A stretch of DNA of 8,837 nucleotides from an uncultured Clostridia bacterium (GCA_937895465.1 CALAYY010000110.1:1-8837); one strand, 5' to 3'. Shown: positions 1-7,334, numbered from the stretch's first letter. Notes: generated by a model from the letters alone, not told the origin. Numbers and translations are program-made.

Positions 1-1302
1 TATTTTTCCTTTTAAATCATAAGTTAATATATCAGTTATTTTAACATCATAAAACTTACCGATATCAGCAAATTTACCGCTAAAATATACGGTAGTATCA
101 ACATCAGGAGCATTATATTGAGTTCTTCCATAAAACAGATTTCTTTTATAATCTATACCTTCATATAAAACGCTTAATGTCTGACCGAGATATTTTTTAT
201 TGTTTTCTAAGACTGCTTTTTGCTGTACAGCGGCAGCTGCTCTTAGTCTCCTGTTTTTTTCCTTTGCAGGAATTTGACCATCCATTTTAGATGCGGGTGT
301 TCCTTCTTCTTTAGAATAAGTAAAGAATCCTACATTATCAAGCTTATATTCTTCCAAAAACTTTAGTAGCTTTTGAAATTGCTCTTCAGTCTCTTGAGGA
401 AATCCTAATATAAATGAGCTTCTTATACTGATATCCCCTGCTTTGCGGATTTTTTTAATAAGGTTTTTTATCCCGTCCTCAGTAATATGACGGTTCATTC
501 TCTTTAAAATTGTATCATCTATATGCTGAAGTGGAATATCAAGATAATTACATATCTTAGGCTCGTTAACCATAAGTGTTAGCAATTCATCAGTAATTGT
601 CTCTGGATAACAATACAAAAGCCTTATCCATTCTACACCGTCAATCTTGGTAAGGTCATACATAAGGTTGGTAATTGAATAGTCTTGATACATATCTGTG
701 CCGTATCTGCCTGTGTCCTGAGCGACAAGAAGTATTTCCTTTACTCCCATATCGGCAAGGTTTTGAGCTTCTTTTAGTATGTTCTCTTTTGTTCTTGATT
801 GGTATTTCCCTCTGATATTAGGAATAGCACAAAAAGTGCAACGGTTATCACAGCCGTCAGCAATTTTTAGATAAGCATAATGCCTAGGTGTTGTAAGTAT
901 CCTTTCTGTTGAGTCACTATCCTTAGGAATGTTATTGTAATAATGCTCACCGTTATATAGCTTATCAATTATCTTGACAATATCAGAATAATTGGAAGTT
1001 CCTATAAAGGCATCTACTTCAGGCAATTCTTTGGTAAGGTCGTTAAGATATTTTTGGCTCAAACAGCCGCTTACAATAATCTTTTCGCATTTTTGATCTT
1101 TTAACGAAACAGTATCTAATATCGTATCGATAGATTCTTTTCGAGCCTTTTCAATAAAAGCGCAGGTATTGATAATGATTATCTCAGCATCTTGAATGTC
1201 ATCTGTAATTACATAATCAGAGTCTTTCAAGTAACCAAGCATTTTTTCAGTATCTATTCTGTTTTTATCACAGCCTAATGATATAATTCCAATTTTTTTC
1301 AT
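1..1302 (-). CDS. rimO: Ribosomal protein S12 methylthiotransferase RimO, 3' end cut by window
   Basis: Radical-SAM enzyme expected to add a methylthio group to the conserved aspartate of ribosomal protein S12, in the cytoplasm. My translation from the ATG at 1302 stays open for 434 codons to the window edge. The N-terminal UPF0004 domain opens with SLGCDKNRIDTE and carries the three cluster-binding cysteines C11, C47 and C80. The radical-SAM core has CDNRCTFC (C151, C155, C158) followed by AIPNIRG, which points to RimO rather than MiaB. The visible C-terminus is in the TRAM domain and ends ...YDLKGKI. The family is about 440 residues, so only a few residues and the stop are missing. The start lies 2 nt after the ftsK stop with only a weak AAGAAGA upstream, so translation is probably coupled. 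Family assignment is firm; the RimO/MiaB distinction rests on these motifs and the ftsK neighbour. Confidence 0.93.
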   Translation of the reverse strand, partial: MKKIGIISLGCDKNRIDTEKMLGYLKDSDYVITDDIQDAEIIIINTCAFIEKARKESIDTILDTVSLKDQKCEKIIVSGCLSQKYLNDLTKELPEVDAFIGTSNYSDIVKIIDKLYNGEHYYNNIPKDSDSTERILTTPRHYAYLKIADGCDNRCTFCAIPNIRGKYQSRTKENILKEAQNLADMGVKEILLVAQDTGRYGTDMYQDYSITNLMYDLTKIDGVEWIRLLYCYPETITDELLTLMVNEPKICNYLDIPLQHIDDTILKRMNRHITEDGIKNLIKKIRKAGDISIRSSFILGFPQETEEQFQKLLKFLEEYKLDNVGFFTYSKEEGTPASKMDGQIPAKEKNRRLRAAAAVQQKAVLENNKKYLGQTLSVLYEGIDYKRNLFYGRTQYNAPDVDTTVYFSGKFADIGKFYDVKITDILTYDLKGKI

Positions 1303-1304
1303 CT

Positions 1305-4300
1305 TTATTTATCTTCTTGCAAATCAAACGGTTCTCCAAACTCTTCTTCAAATTGTTCAGGTGTAATCAAGACTTTTCTAGGCTTGTTAGTACCGTCAAA
1401 AGCCGATATATATTTTTTTAGTTCTAACTGATCCATAGTTCTTGCGGCTTTTGCATATCCGTATCGAAATCTTCTTTGAATCAATGTTGTTGATGCTTGT
1501 CCAAGCTCTAAAAACATTCTCATGATATTAGGGAGATTTGGATCAGAGTCATCAATAAAATTAGCTACTGTCACACCATCGTTTGAGTCTTGTTCATTCG
1601 CTTTTAATATCCTTTCTTCTAAGTCTTTTTCAAATAATGACTGATTATTTTCTTTAATAAAATTAACTACATCATAAACTTCGTCATTGGTAACATAGGC
1701 TCCCTGAACTCTAAAAGGCTCGGGCTTATCAACAGGCGCATAAAGCATATCTCCTCTTCCCAACAATCTATCGGCACCGCCTTGATCCAAAATAGTTTTT
1801 GAGTCTGCAAAAGAAGTTACCGAAAAGGCAATTCGTGAAGGTAAATTAGCCTTGATAGTTCCTGTTATTACATCGACTGAAGGTCGTTGCGTTGCAAGCA
1901 CAAGATGAATACCTGCGGCACGGGACTTTTGAGCAATGGAACGGATTTTGTCTTCAAAATCACGCTTTGATTGAGCCATAAGGTCAGCAAGTTCGTCCAC
2001 AACGATTATAATATATGGTAATTTTTGAACATCCCCATTTTTTACAACGGACATATTATTAAAGTCGTTTATATCCCTTACCTTATATGAAACAAACAAT
2101 TCAAATCTCTTTTCTGATTCTTCTATTGCCCATTCAAAGGCATTAAGAGCATGCTCAGGCTCAGTTATTGGGTTTTCTAATAATAGGTGCGGCAAGCCTC
2201 TATAACTTGTAAATTCAACACGTTTTGGGTCAACCAAAATAAATCTGACATCCAAAGGAGATGACCTAAATATTATGCTGGTAATCAAAGCGTTAAGACA
2301 AGAGGATTTTCCTGAGTTAGTCGCACCTGCTACCAATAAATGAGGCATTTTAACAAGGTCAGTTACAATGTTTTTTCCCGCTATGTCTTTTCCCAAAGAA
2401 AAAGCAAGCGGAGAATTATGCATATTAAATTCTCTGGATTCTATAAGTTCTCTTAATGAAACTACTTCTATAGTATTGTTAGGTATTTCAATACCTACTG
2501 CCTGTTTCCCAGGAATAGGTGTTTCAATACGTACTTTACCGTTAGAAGCCATGGTATAAGCTATATCATCTGCTTTATCAGCTATTTTTTTGACAGAAAT
2601 ACCAGGCGGCATTTGCAATTCGTATCTGGTAACAGCAGGCCCTTTTGTAACACCTATTACCTTTGCAGGTGTTTTGAAATCGTCAAGAACCTGTTCCAAA
2701 CTTGCAATACTTTCATTAATATTTTCATCTACTGCACCTGTATATGTTGAATTGTTTTGTAAAAGGTCAATTGGCGGTTTTACATATCTTTTATATTCAG
2801 TAGCTGGTTTTTTAGCTGTATGAGAAACAGGCGGTTTATTGGAATATAAGATATCTTCAAGATTAACCTGTTCTGAATTATTTGCTTTTTTCTTAGTATC
2901 GCAAATGATGTTTTCTTTAATTTCTTTAGACACAACCTCATTAATCTTATCATCAATATCATAAGGCTTTGGCGGATTAATTTTGAAATATCCGTCATAT
3001 TTTTGTTGGTTAACGACCAAATCATCTTGAGCAACTTTTGCTTCATTTGATAGTTTTAATGGTTCAAAGCTGATAGTATTTTCGTTGTTTTCAGGTGTTT
3101 TAATATCATTTTCAATATCAACATTTTGATTTAATCTTTTTGCAAGCGTCATGGAAGCATGGGTGTTATCAGTAAAAATTTGGGGTTCACTATAAACCTG
3201 ATTTTTTGAGCCTCTTTTTAAAATTTCCTTAAACTCTTTTATAACACTGTCATCTGAATCAGAAAGCTTGTTTTCCCTTAGCTTTTGACTGATAATTTCA
3301 CCGTTAATTATATTGGGCATTTTTGGCAAGGTTGCCGGTGTAGCACTTTTTTCATTTTCTTTGATTTGATTTTTATCAAGTTTTGATTGTAGTATTTCTT
3401 TGCTTCTTTTTTCAGCATCGATTACATTGGCAGGCTCAAATTTTTTGATTGAAGAAAATTCCGGTTTTTCATTATGAATTATTTTATCAGGCATAGGCTT
3501 GGTATAAAAGCTAGGTGCTTCAAATTTAGGCTGAGATGAAGAAATAGAAAAATTATTATTACTTGAATCAACAGCTGAAGCGGCAGCAGAATAAGCTGTG
3601 TTAATTTGCGTGTTAAAACCAAGACTAAGACTTTGATTTTGATTACCGTACTTTTTTTTGTTCTCTTCCAATGCGTTATAATAATCACGGCTTAAGTTAT
3701 ATAATTTTTGAACACCTGATTTTGAATTTACGTTTCCCTTTTTGTCTGTTTTTAATATATTAGTAACAAAAAGCGAATTGCCTGAAGAGTTAAGTCCATA
3801 ATCTTTATTTTTATTAAATTGATTTTGATTGTTACTAATTATATTATTTGATTTAGATTTTTTCAGCTTATCAAAATCAATAAAAGTTAAAGCAAAAATA
3901 GCAAATAATACAGAAAACAAAATATAGCTGCCAATCAGGCCCAAAACCGAATGTACCGGATATATAAGCGTTCCAAGTATTATTCCGCCGAAAGTTACTG
4001 GAAAATCATAGCAATTTGAAATATATCTTGCAAATGAAACTTCTTTCCCCAAAAATCTAGCAGAAGAAATAAGATGGAGAATTAACAATACAAAAAAGAA
4101 CATACCAATTATGCTAAAAGTTTTTTTTAAAGGTATTTGCAATGTATAGCCCTTAAATAAAATAAAACCTAATGAAAAAACAACAATAAACATAGCATAA
4201 TGAGAATAACCAAATATGCCCATTATAAAATTTTTTATAACTTTAGCTCCTATTGGTGCCAAAAAGGAATCAAAAACTGTAAAAAATAAAACGAGCACTG

Positions 4301-4367
4301 ACAAAATCATCAGAGCCAATCCGTAAATTTCATTTCCTTTCCGTGAATAGCTACGTTCTTTTTTCAA
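1305..4367 (-). CDS. ftsK: FtsK/SpoIIIE family DNA translocase
   Basis: Septal, membrane-anchored ATPase that pumps double-stranded DNA during chromosome segregation. In a spore former it may also move DNA into the forespore. I start it at TTG 4367 (1020 aa) because GCAGGAG lies 6 nt upstream; an in-frame TTG at 4382 (1025 aa) has only a weak AGGA. About five hydrophobic segments fill residues 16-165. A hydrophilic, Asn/Gln/Lys/Ser-rich linker of roughly 370 residues follows, without recognisable domain motifs. The alpha-beta motor begins near 540. Walker A is GATNSGKS (K687), Walker B is IIIVVDELADL (D791, E792), and IHLVLATQRPSVDVITG follows. The gamma winged helix near 941-982 contains QASTTLIQRRFRYGYAKAAR, the DNA-orienting domain. 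SpoIIIE proteins are usually near 790 aa, so the excess lies in the linker. FtsK versus SpoIIIE roles cannot be separated from sequence alone. It is the first gene of an operon with rimO. Confidence 0.96.
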   Translation of the reverse strand: MKKERSYSRKGNEIYGLALMILSVLVLFFTVFDSFLAPIGAKVIKNFIMGIFGYSHYAMFIVVFSLGFILFKGYTLQIPLKKTFSIIGMFFFVLLILHLISSARFLGKEVSFARYISNCYDFPVTFGGIILGTLIYPVHSVLGLIGSYILFSVLFAIFALTFIDFDKLKKSKSNNIISNNQNQFNKNKDYGLNSSGNSLFVTNILKTDKKGNVNSKSGVQKLYNLSRDYYNALEENKKKYGNQNQSLSLGFNTQINTAYSAAASAVDSSNNNFSISSSQPKFEAPSFYTKPMPDKIIHNEKPEFSSIKKFEPANVIDAEKRSKEILQSKLDKNQIKENEKSATPATLPKMPNIINGEIISQKLRENKLSDSDDSVIKEFKEILKRGSKNQVYSEPQIFTDNTHASMTLAKRLNQNVDIENDIKTPENNENTISFEPLKLSNEAKVAQDDLVVNQQKYDGYFKINPPKPYDIDDKINEVVSKEIKENIICDTKKKANNSEQVNLEDILYSNKPPVSHTAKKPATEYKRYVKPPIDLLQNNSTYTGAVDENINESIASLEQVLDDFKTPAKVIGVTKGPAVTRYELQMPPGISVKKIADKADDIAYTMASNGKVRIETPIPGKQAVGIEIPNNTIEVVSLRELIESREFNMHNSPLAFSLGKDIAGKNIVTDLVKMPHLLVAGATNSGKSSCLNALITSIIFRSSPLDVRFILVDPKRVEFTSYRGLPHLLLENPITEPEHALNAFEWAIEESEKRFELFVSYKVRDINDFNNMSVVKNGDVQKLPYIIIVVDELADLMAQSKRDFEDKIRSIAQKSRAAGIHLVLATQRPSVDVITGTIKANLPSRIAFSVTSFADSKTILDQGGADRLLGRGDMLYAPVDKPEPFRVQGAYVTNDEVYDVVNFIKENNQSLFEKDLEERILKANEQDSNDGVTVANFIDDSDPNLPNIMRMFLELGQASTTLIQRRFRYGYAKAARTMDQLELKKYISAFDGTNKPRKVLITPEQFEEEFGEPFDLQEDK

Positions 4368-4373
4368 AAAAAA

Positions 4374-4380
4374 CTCCTGC
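4374..4380 (-). promoter_or_regulatory. Ribosome binding site that sets the ftsK start
   Basis: GCAGGAG on the minus strand stands 6 nt (all T) before the TTG at 4367. It lies inside the longer reading frame that opens at TTG 4382, so it argues that the shorter TTG is the true start. The upstream TTG has only AGGA at a 4-nt distance. Confidence 0.65.
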
Positions 4381-4406
4381 AAAAAATCCTAAAACTTTAT
4401 TTATTA

Positions 4407-4435
4407 ATTATATCATAAGACCTGTTCTAAGACAA
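4407..4435 (-). promoter_or_regulatory. Sigma-A-type promoter of ftsK-rimO
   Basis: On the minus strand, TTGTCT (4435-4430) is followed after exactly 17 bp by a perfect TATAAT (4412-4407). The -10 box is extended by TGA (TGATATAAT). Transcription would begin near 4400, leaving a leader of about 33 nt that contains the ribosome binding site. It sits in the 124-bp gap between recO and ftsK, so ftsK-rimO need not depend on recO read-through. Confidence 0.72.
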
Positions 4436-4491
4436 TGGATATTAAGTTTGATTATTTTTGGATAGGTTTTTAAAAGTCAAAATATGATATT

Positions 4492-5220
4492 TTATGCAAT
4501 GTTATTTATAGATTTTAATGCACACCCTACAAGCTCACAAAAAGCCTGAGCTATAAAATGAATTAGTTTTATTGAAGCTGATTGCTCAATTTTTATAGTT
4601 GACAGCTTCTCATAATCTGAATTGTCTATAAATTTTAGATTGTTTATTAATGTAAGATTTACAGGCTGTGCGTCTATATCTTTGCAAAGCGGACATAGCA
4701 AGCCTCCCCTAATTGCAGTAAAAAACGGTTTTGATACGCTTGCCTGACATGAAGAACATTTTGTAAAGCTCATTTTATAACCTATAAGCTCCAAAGTGTT
4801 TATAATAAACTTTACAGCTATTATATTGGGATTGGTGTTGCCATAGGTTAGTTCTTTGAGTGCTTTCAGACTTTCTACAAACAACCTTTCGTTTTGTTGA
4901 CCTTCTTGTGTTGCAGCATCAATAATTTCCAAAACAACGCACCCTGCAAAAAACCTTTCTACATCATAAGCTAAGTCATAAAATGATTCTGTAAGAGTGC
5001 AATTAGCGGTAATATAGTTATTGCTCCGCTCTATAAGAATATATTCTCCAAAACAAAAAGGCTGAGCCGCCATTTTCATTTTGGCGGCAGGTTTTTTTAC
5101 TCCTCTGAAAACAGAACTTAACTTGCCTCTTTCCAAGGTAAAAAGCGTGGCAATTTTATCATTTTCTTTATAATCTTTAGTATTTAATACAAGACCTGTG
5201 ATTTTTATATTATTTTCCAT
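4492..5220 (-). CDS. recO: DNA repair protein RecO
   Basis: RecFOR-pathway mediator that binds single-stranded DNA and SSB and helps load RecA at gaps. The 242-aa length is typical. The N-terminal OB-fold reads ITGLVLNTKDYKENDKIATL, then LERGKLSSVFRGVKKPAAK, both characteristic of the family. A helical domain follows. A zinc-ribbon-like insert has C155-x2-C158 and C176-x2-C179 around KPFFTAIRGGLLC, as in Gram-positive RecO. The ATG at 5220 is the only sensible start, because the domain begins at once. It lacks a clear Shine-Dalgarno sequence, and a TATAAT box lies just 7 bp upstream, so a leaderless or very short-leader transcript is possible. The divergent small gene at 5331 resembles YqzL, which adjoins recO in Bacillus. 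The gene is intact. Confidence 0.93.
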   Translation of the reverse strand: MENNIKITGLVLNTKDYKENDKIATLFTLERGKLSSVFRGVKKPAAKMKMAAQPFCFGEYILIERSNNYITANCTLTESFYDLAYDVERFFAGCVVLEIIDAATQEGQQNERLFVESLKALKELTYGNTNPNIIAVKFIINTLELIGYKMSFTKCSSCQASVSKPFFTAIRGGLLCPLCKDIDAQPVNLTLINNLKFIDNSDYEKLSTIKIEQSASIKLIHFIAQAFCELVGCALKSINNIA

Positions 5221-5226
5221 ATCAAA

Positions 5227-5253
5227 ATTATATCACAAATGTTTAACATTATA
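5227..5253 (-). promoter_or_regulatory. Two tandem extended -10 boxes upstream of recO
   Basis: On the minus strand the 9-mer TGATATAAT occurs twice, with TATAAT at 5253-5248 and 5232-5227, a 21-bp offset. Each has the TGn extension that can make up for a poor -35, and no good -35 is visible for either. The distal box would give a leader of about 20 nt. The proximal box would start transcripts at or next to the recO ATG. Confidence 0.5.
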
Positions 5254-5317
5254 TCATCTACTTATATTTATTTACATAATATATATTTTTTTGAGAATAC
5301 TATATCTATAAATAAAT

Positions 5318-5324
5318 AGGAGGT
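5318..5324 (+). promoter_or_regulatory. Strong ribosome binding site of the YqzL-like gene
   Basis: AGGAGGT stands 6 nt before the ATG at 5331. This near-perfect match to the 16S anti-Shine-Dalgarno sequence, in an AT-rich gap, is the main evidence that the 50-codon reading frame is a real gene. Confidence 0.8.
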
Positions 5325-5330
5325 TATTAT

Positions 5331-5483
5331 ATGTTTTTTGGCGATGACTTAACAGGTATGTCATGGAACTTGTTTTCCTCAACAGGACAAATAGGTTATT
5401 ATCTATTATTTAAAAGGCTCAGTGAAGAAAATTCAAGTTATGACGGAGTTAATCCTACTGATAAAAGAGGTAAATTTGATTAG
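5331..5483 (+). CDS. yqzL: Small YqzL-like protein (50 aa)
   Basis: A 50-codon reading frame, ATG 5331 to TAG 5481-5483. The protein starts MFFGDDLTGMSWNLFSSTGQ and continues IGYYLLFKRLSEE, then a short polar tail ending KRGKFD. The W-N-L-F-x-x-T-G-x-I-x-x-Y-L-L-F-K pattern at residues 12-28 matches my memory of the YqzL-like family of Firmicutes (about 45-50 aa, function unknown). In Bacillus subtilis yqzL lies directly beside recO; here it is also next to recO but divergent. Support for it being real comes from a perfect AGGAGG site, the family-like core, and a strong terminator about 20 nt after the stop. There is no signal peptide or transmembrane segment, and it probably forms one or two amphipathic helices. 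I see no clear sigma-A promoter in the 110 bp upstream. The gene call is firm; the family name is moderately sure; no function can be given. Confidence 0.78.
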   Translation: MFFGDDLTGMSWNLFSSTGQIGYYLLFKRLSEENSSYDGVNPTDKRGKFD

Positions 5484-5504
5484 CCATCAGGTTAATATAT
5501 ATAC

Positions 5505-5548
5505 AAAAAAGATTACAGATTCCTTTTAGGGTCTGTAATCTTTTTTTT
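5505..5548. terminator. Bidirectional intrinsic terminator between yqzL-like gene and dUTPase-like gene
   Basis: The stem arms 5505-5519 and 5532-5546 are perfectly complementary over 15 bp (core GATTACAGA/TCTGTAATC) around a 12-nt loop. The plus strand ends in T8 (5541-5548) and the minus strand in T6, so it can stop both convergent genes. The loop and right arm also encode the last codons (...KKDYRP) and the stop (5526-5528) of the minus-strand gene. Confidence 0.9.
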
Positions 5549-5885
5549 CGGAATGTCCGTCCTGTCTTTTTATGTTTTCTTCATTTTTTTTAAGATAAAT
5601 ATTATATAAGTCTTCAGCAGTCATGCCAGCGTTTAAACACATGCTAACAAGAAAATGAAAAACATCCACAAGTTCTTCTTTTAATGCATTGCTGTCAATC
5701 GGTCTTTTGCTTTTCCACCACTTAAAATTGACTTCATCCAGTACTTCAGATAACTCACTGATTAGAGCCAAAATGTTTTTTTGAATCCAAACATCAGGAG
5801 TATATTGCTCTTGCAAACTATGATTTTTAATAATATAGTTATTCAGCTTTTGTTGCATTTCAAAGATTTGTTCTAATTTATCCAT
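5526..5885 (-). CDS. All-alpha NTP pyrophosphatase, probably dimeric-type dUTPase
   Basis: A 119-aa helical protein with the MazG/dimeric-dUTPase metal signature: E44-x2-E47 in ELSEVLDE, then E71-x2-D74 in EELVDVFHFLVS. The 23-residue gap is within the usual range for EXXE...EXXD enzymes. The FKWWK stretch between them and the late KKNEENIKRQ segment recall the dUTPase_2 family, which hydrolyses dUTP to dUMP and pyrophosphate to keep uracil out of DNA. A MazG-like enzyme with another nucleotide substrate is the main alternative. ATG 5885 is preceded by GAGGG at a suitable distance and by its own promoter at 5908-5936. The C-terminal codons overlap a terminator stem. It appears to be monocistronic. 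Family membership is fairly sure; dUTP as substrate is inference. Confidence 0.78.
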   Translation of the reverse strand: MDKLEQIFEMQQKLNNYIIKNHSLQEQYTPDVWIQKNILALISELSEVLDEVNFKWWKSKRPIDSNALKEELVDVFHFLVSMCLNAGMTAEDLYNIYLKKNEENIKRQDGHSEKKDYRP

Positions 5886-5907
5886 AAAGCCCTCTTCATT
5901 ATAAAAA

Positions 5908-5936
5908 ATTATACAACCAAATCAAAAATACGGCAA
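5908..5936 (-). promoter_or_regulatory. Promoter of the dUTPase-like gene
   Basis: On the minus strand, TTGCCG (5936-5931, 4 of 6 to consensus) lies 17 bp before a perfect TATAAT (5913-5908). The predicted start near 5901 gives a leader of about 16 nt carrying AGAGGG. A second TATAAT at 5903-5898 has no matching -35. The -35 directly abuts the palindrome at 5937-5970. Confidence 0.62.
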
Positions 5937-5970
5937 ATTAAAAGTCATAATAAATATTATGACTTTTAAT
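5937..5970 (-). terminator. Perfect 16-bp inverted repeat after the M16 peptidase gene, likely terminator
   Basis: Arms 5937-5952 and 5955-5970 are perfectly complementary, with a 2-nt centre (core AAAAGTCATAATA). It lies 29 nt past the peptidase stop. On the minus strand the 3' arm ends in CTTTTAATTTG, a modest T-tract. The stem is almost all A:T, so it is weaker than a classical terminator. Because it touches the -35 of the next gene it could instead be an operator. Confidence 0.55.
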
Positions 5971-5998
5971 AAAATATTTTTAATTTTTAAAATAAAAT

Positions 5999-7264
5999 TT
6001 AATTAAGTAATTGCAATAAATCGCCGATATCTGTTCGGCTTGATACGCATGAAATGCATGCCCTGTTAAAGTCAATATGATTTTGCGCAGTATTTAAAAC
6101 ATCATCCATACTTATAGAATTAATTTCATTTAGTTTTTGGTCAAGGTCAAATATTTGATCAGAAATCAGAAGCATCTTACCGTAAACATTCATAATTGAT
6201 GTTGTATTTTCCTGTCCTAAAATAAAGCTGCCTTTTAATTGCTCTTTTCCGCGCTTAAATTCTTCTTTAGTGATTCCATCTTTTAATAACTTTTTTAATT
6301 CTGCAACAACAGTCTCTACAGCTTTTTCAATATTTTGAGGATTCGTTCCGCAATAAACTGAAAAAACACCATTGTTTTTATATGATGACATAAAGGTATA
6401 TACAGAATAAGCAAGTCCAAGCTCTTCCCTCACCTTTTGAAATAGCCTTGAGCTCATGGTTCCGCCCAAAACATTAGACATAAGCATCATAGGATAAGTA
6501 TGCTCTGAATTAAACATTGGCGAAGGAAAACCTATTGCAATACTAGCCTGTTCAATTTGCTTTAGTTTATATCCTGTTTTAGATACCGAAAGATGCTTTT
6601 GTGCGGCTTCAGATTTTAGACAGTATTGATTTTTATCAAATTCATTAGAAAAATATTTTGTAACAAGCTCTGTAAGATTGTCAAAATCAAAATTACCTGC
6701 AACAGAAATAACTACATTTTGAGGGCAATAATGGTCATCAATAAATTTTTGAATTTTAGTTTTATCAAAGCCGTTAATATTGTCTGCATTGCCAATAATC
6801 GGACGGCCTAACGAGCTTCCCTCAAAAAATAATTTGGCAAGGTTTTCATGGCAAACATCTTCTGGAGAATCCTCTACCATTGAAATTTCTTCTATAACAA
6901 CCTTTTTTTCTTTTTGTAATTCTGTATCAATAAAATTTGAATTAAAAAACATATCACTTAAAATTTCAATACATTTATCTAGATGTTCATCAATCGATTT
7001 TGTATAATAACAAGTACATTCTTTAGCAGTAAAAGCATTAATTTGAGCACCAATTCTATCGATAGAGTCCGCTATTTCAAATGCTGTTCTATTGGTGGTT
7101 CCCTTAAAAAGCATATGTTCTATAAAATGAGATATACCGTTGTTTTGCTGAGTTTCATAGGCACTGCCTGCGCCTACCCAAACACCGACAGAAACTGACC
7201 TTAAAAAATCTAATTTTTTCATTATTAATCTAAGTCCATTAGGAAATGAGACCATCTTATGCAT
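5999..7264 (-). CDS. mlpA: M16 family zinc metallopeptidase (MlpA/YmxG-like)
   Basis: Processing-peptidase-like protein of 421 aa, the usual length for the single-chain bacterial M16B group, which acts as a dimer on short peptides. The inverted zinc site is complete: H46-F-I-E49-H50, and E126 in VVIEEIS exactly 76 residues after H50, with E49 as general base. The C-terminal half has the family segment GGTMSSRLFQKVREELGLAYSVY, which holds the Arg/Tyr-type substrate residues. There is no signal peptide or membrane segment, so it is cytoplasmic. ATG 7264 has AAGAGGG 7 nt upstream; the ATG at codon 4 is less well placed. It lies downstream of a YlxY-like gene on the same strand, the arrangement of ylxY-mlpA in Bacillus, where pnp precedes them. 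The 111-bp gap and a candidate promoter suggest partly separate transcription. The substrate is unknown. Confidence 0.9.
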   Translation of the reverse strand: MHKMVSFPNGLRLIMKKLDFLRSVSVGVWVGAGSAYETQQNNGISHFIEHMLFKGTTNRTAFEIADSIDRIGAQINAFTAKECTCYYTKSIDEHLDKCIEILSDMFFNSNFIDTELQKEKKVVIEEISMVEDSPEDVCHENLAKLFFEGSSLGRPIIGNADNINGFDKTKIQKFIDDHYCPQNVVISVAGNFDFDNLTELVTKYFSNEFDKNQYCLKSEAAQKHLSVSKTGYKLKQIEQASIAIGFPSPMFNSEHTYPMMLMSNVLGGTMSSRLFQKVREELGLAYSVYTFMSSYKNNGVFSVYCGTNPQNIEKAVETVVAELKKLLKDGITKEEFKRGKEQLKGSFILGQENTTSIMNVYGKMLLISDQIFDLDQKLNEINSISMDDVLNTAQNHIDFNRACISCVSSRTDIGDLLQLLN

Positions 7265-7334
7265 ATAAATACCCTCTTGTGAAAATTTTGATTATAGTAT
7301 ATGGATTATCATATAATTTATTTCTATAGTTTTT

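Noticed and set aside
1..1302. MiaB (tRNA methylthiotransferase) as the identity of the left-edge gene
   Set aside because: SLGCDKNRIDTE and the AIPNIRG segment after the radical-SAM cysteines, plus the ftsK neighbour, favour RimO.
2368..2823. Plus-strand open frames of 63 and 77 codons inside the ftsK motor region
   Set aside because: They are antisense to a strongly conserved gene, have no ribosome binding site and encode no recognisable protein.
2780..3688. Minus-strand frames of 88 and 69 codons within the ftsK linker
   Set aside because: They are shifted readings of the low-complexity linker. The main frame is continuous, so they do not mark a frameshift.
4479..4493. AAAATAT-C-ATATTTT palindrome at the recO stop as a terminator
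   Set aside because: Seven A:T pairs only, overlapping the stop codon, with no proper T-run after it. Such palindromes are frequent by chance in DNA this AT-rich.
5275..5283. CATAATATA upstream of the YqzL-like gene as a sporulation sigma-G or sigma-K -10 box
   Set aside because: It matches loose -10 patterns, but no fitting -35 stands at the right distance, and AT-rich DNA gives many such matches.
6626..7198. Three plus-strand frames antisense to the M16 peptidase gene
   Set aside because: The opposite strand encodes a complete zinc site and an intact family-length protein; these frames are its shadows.
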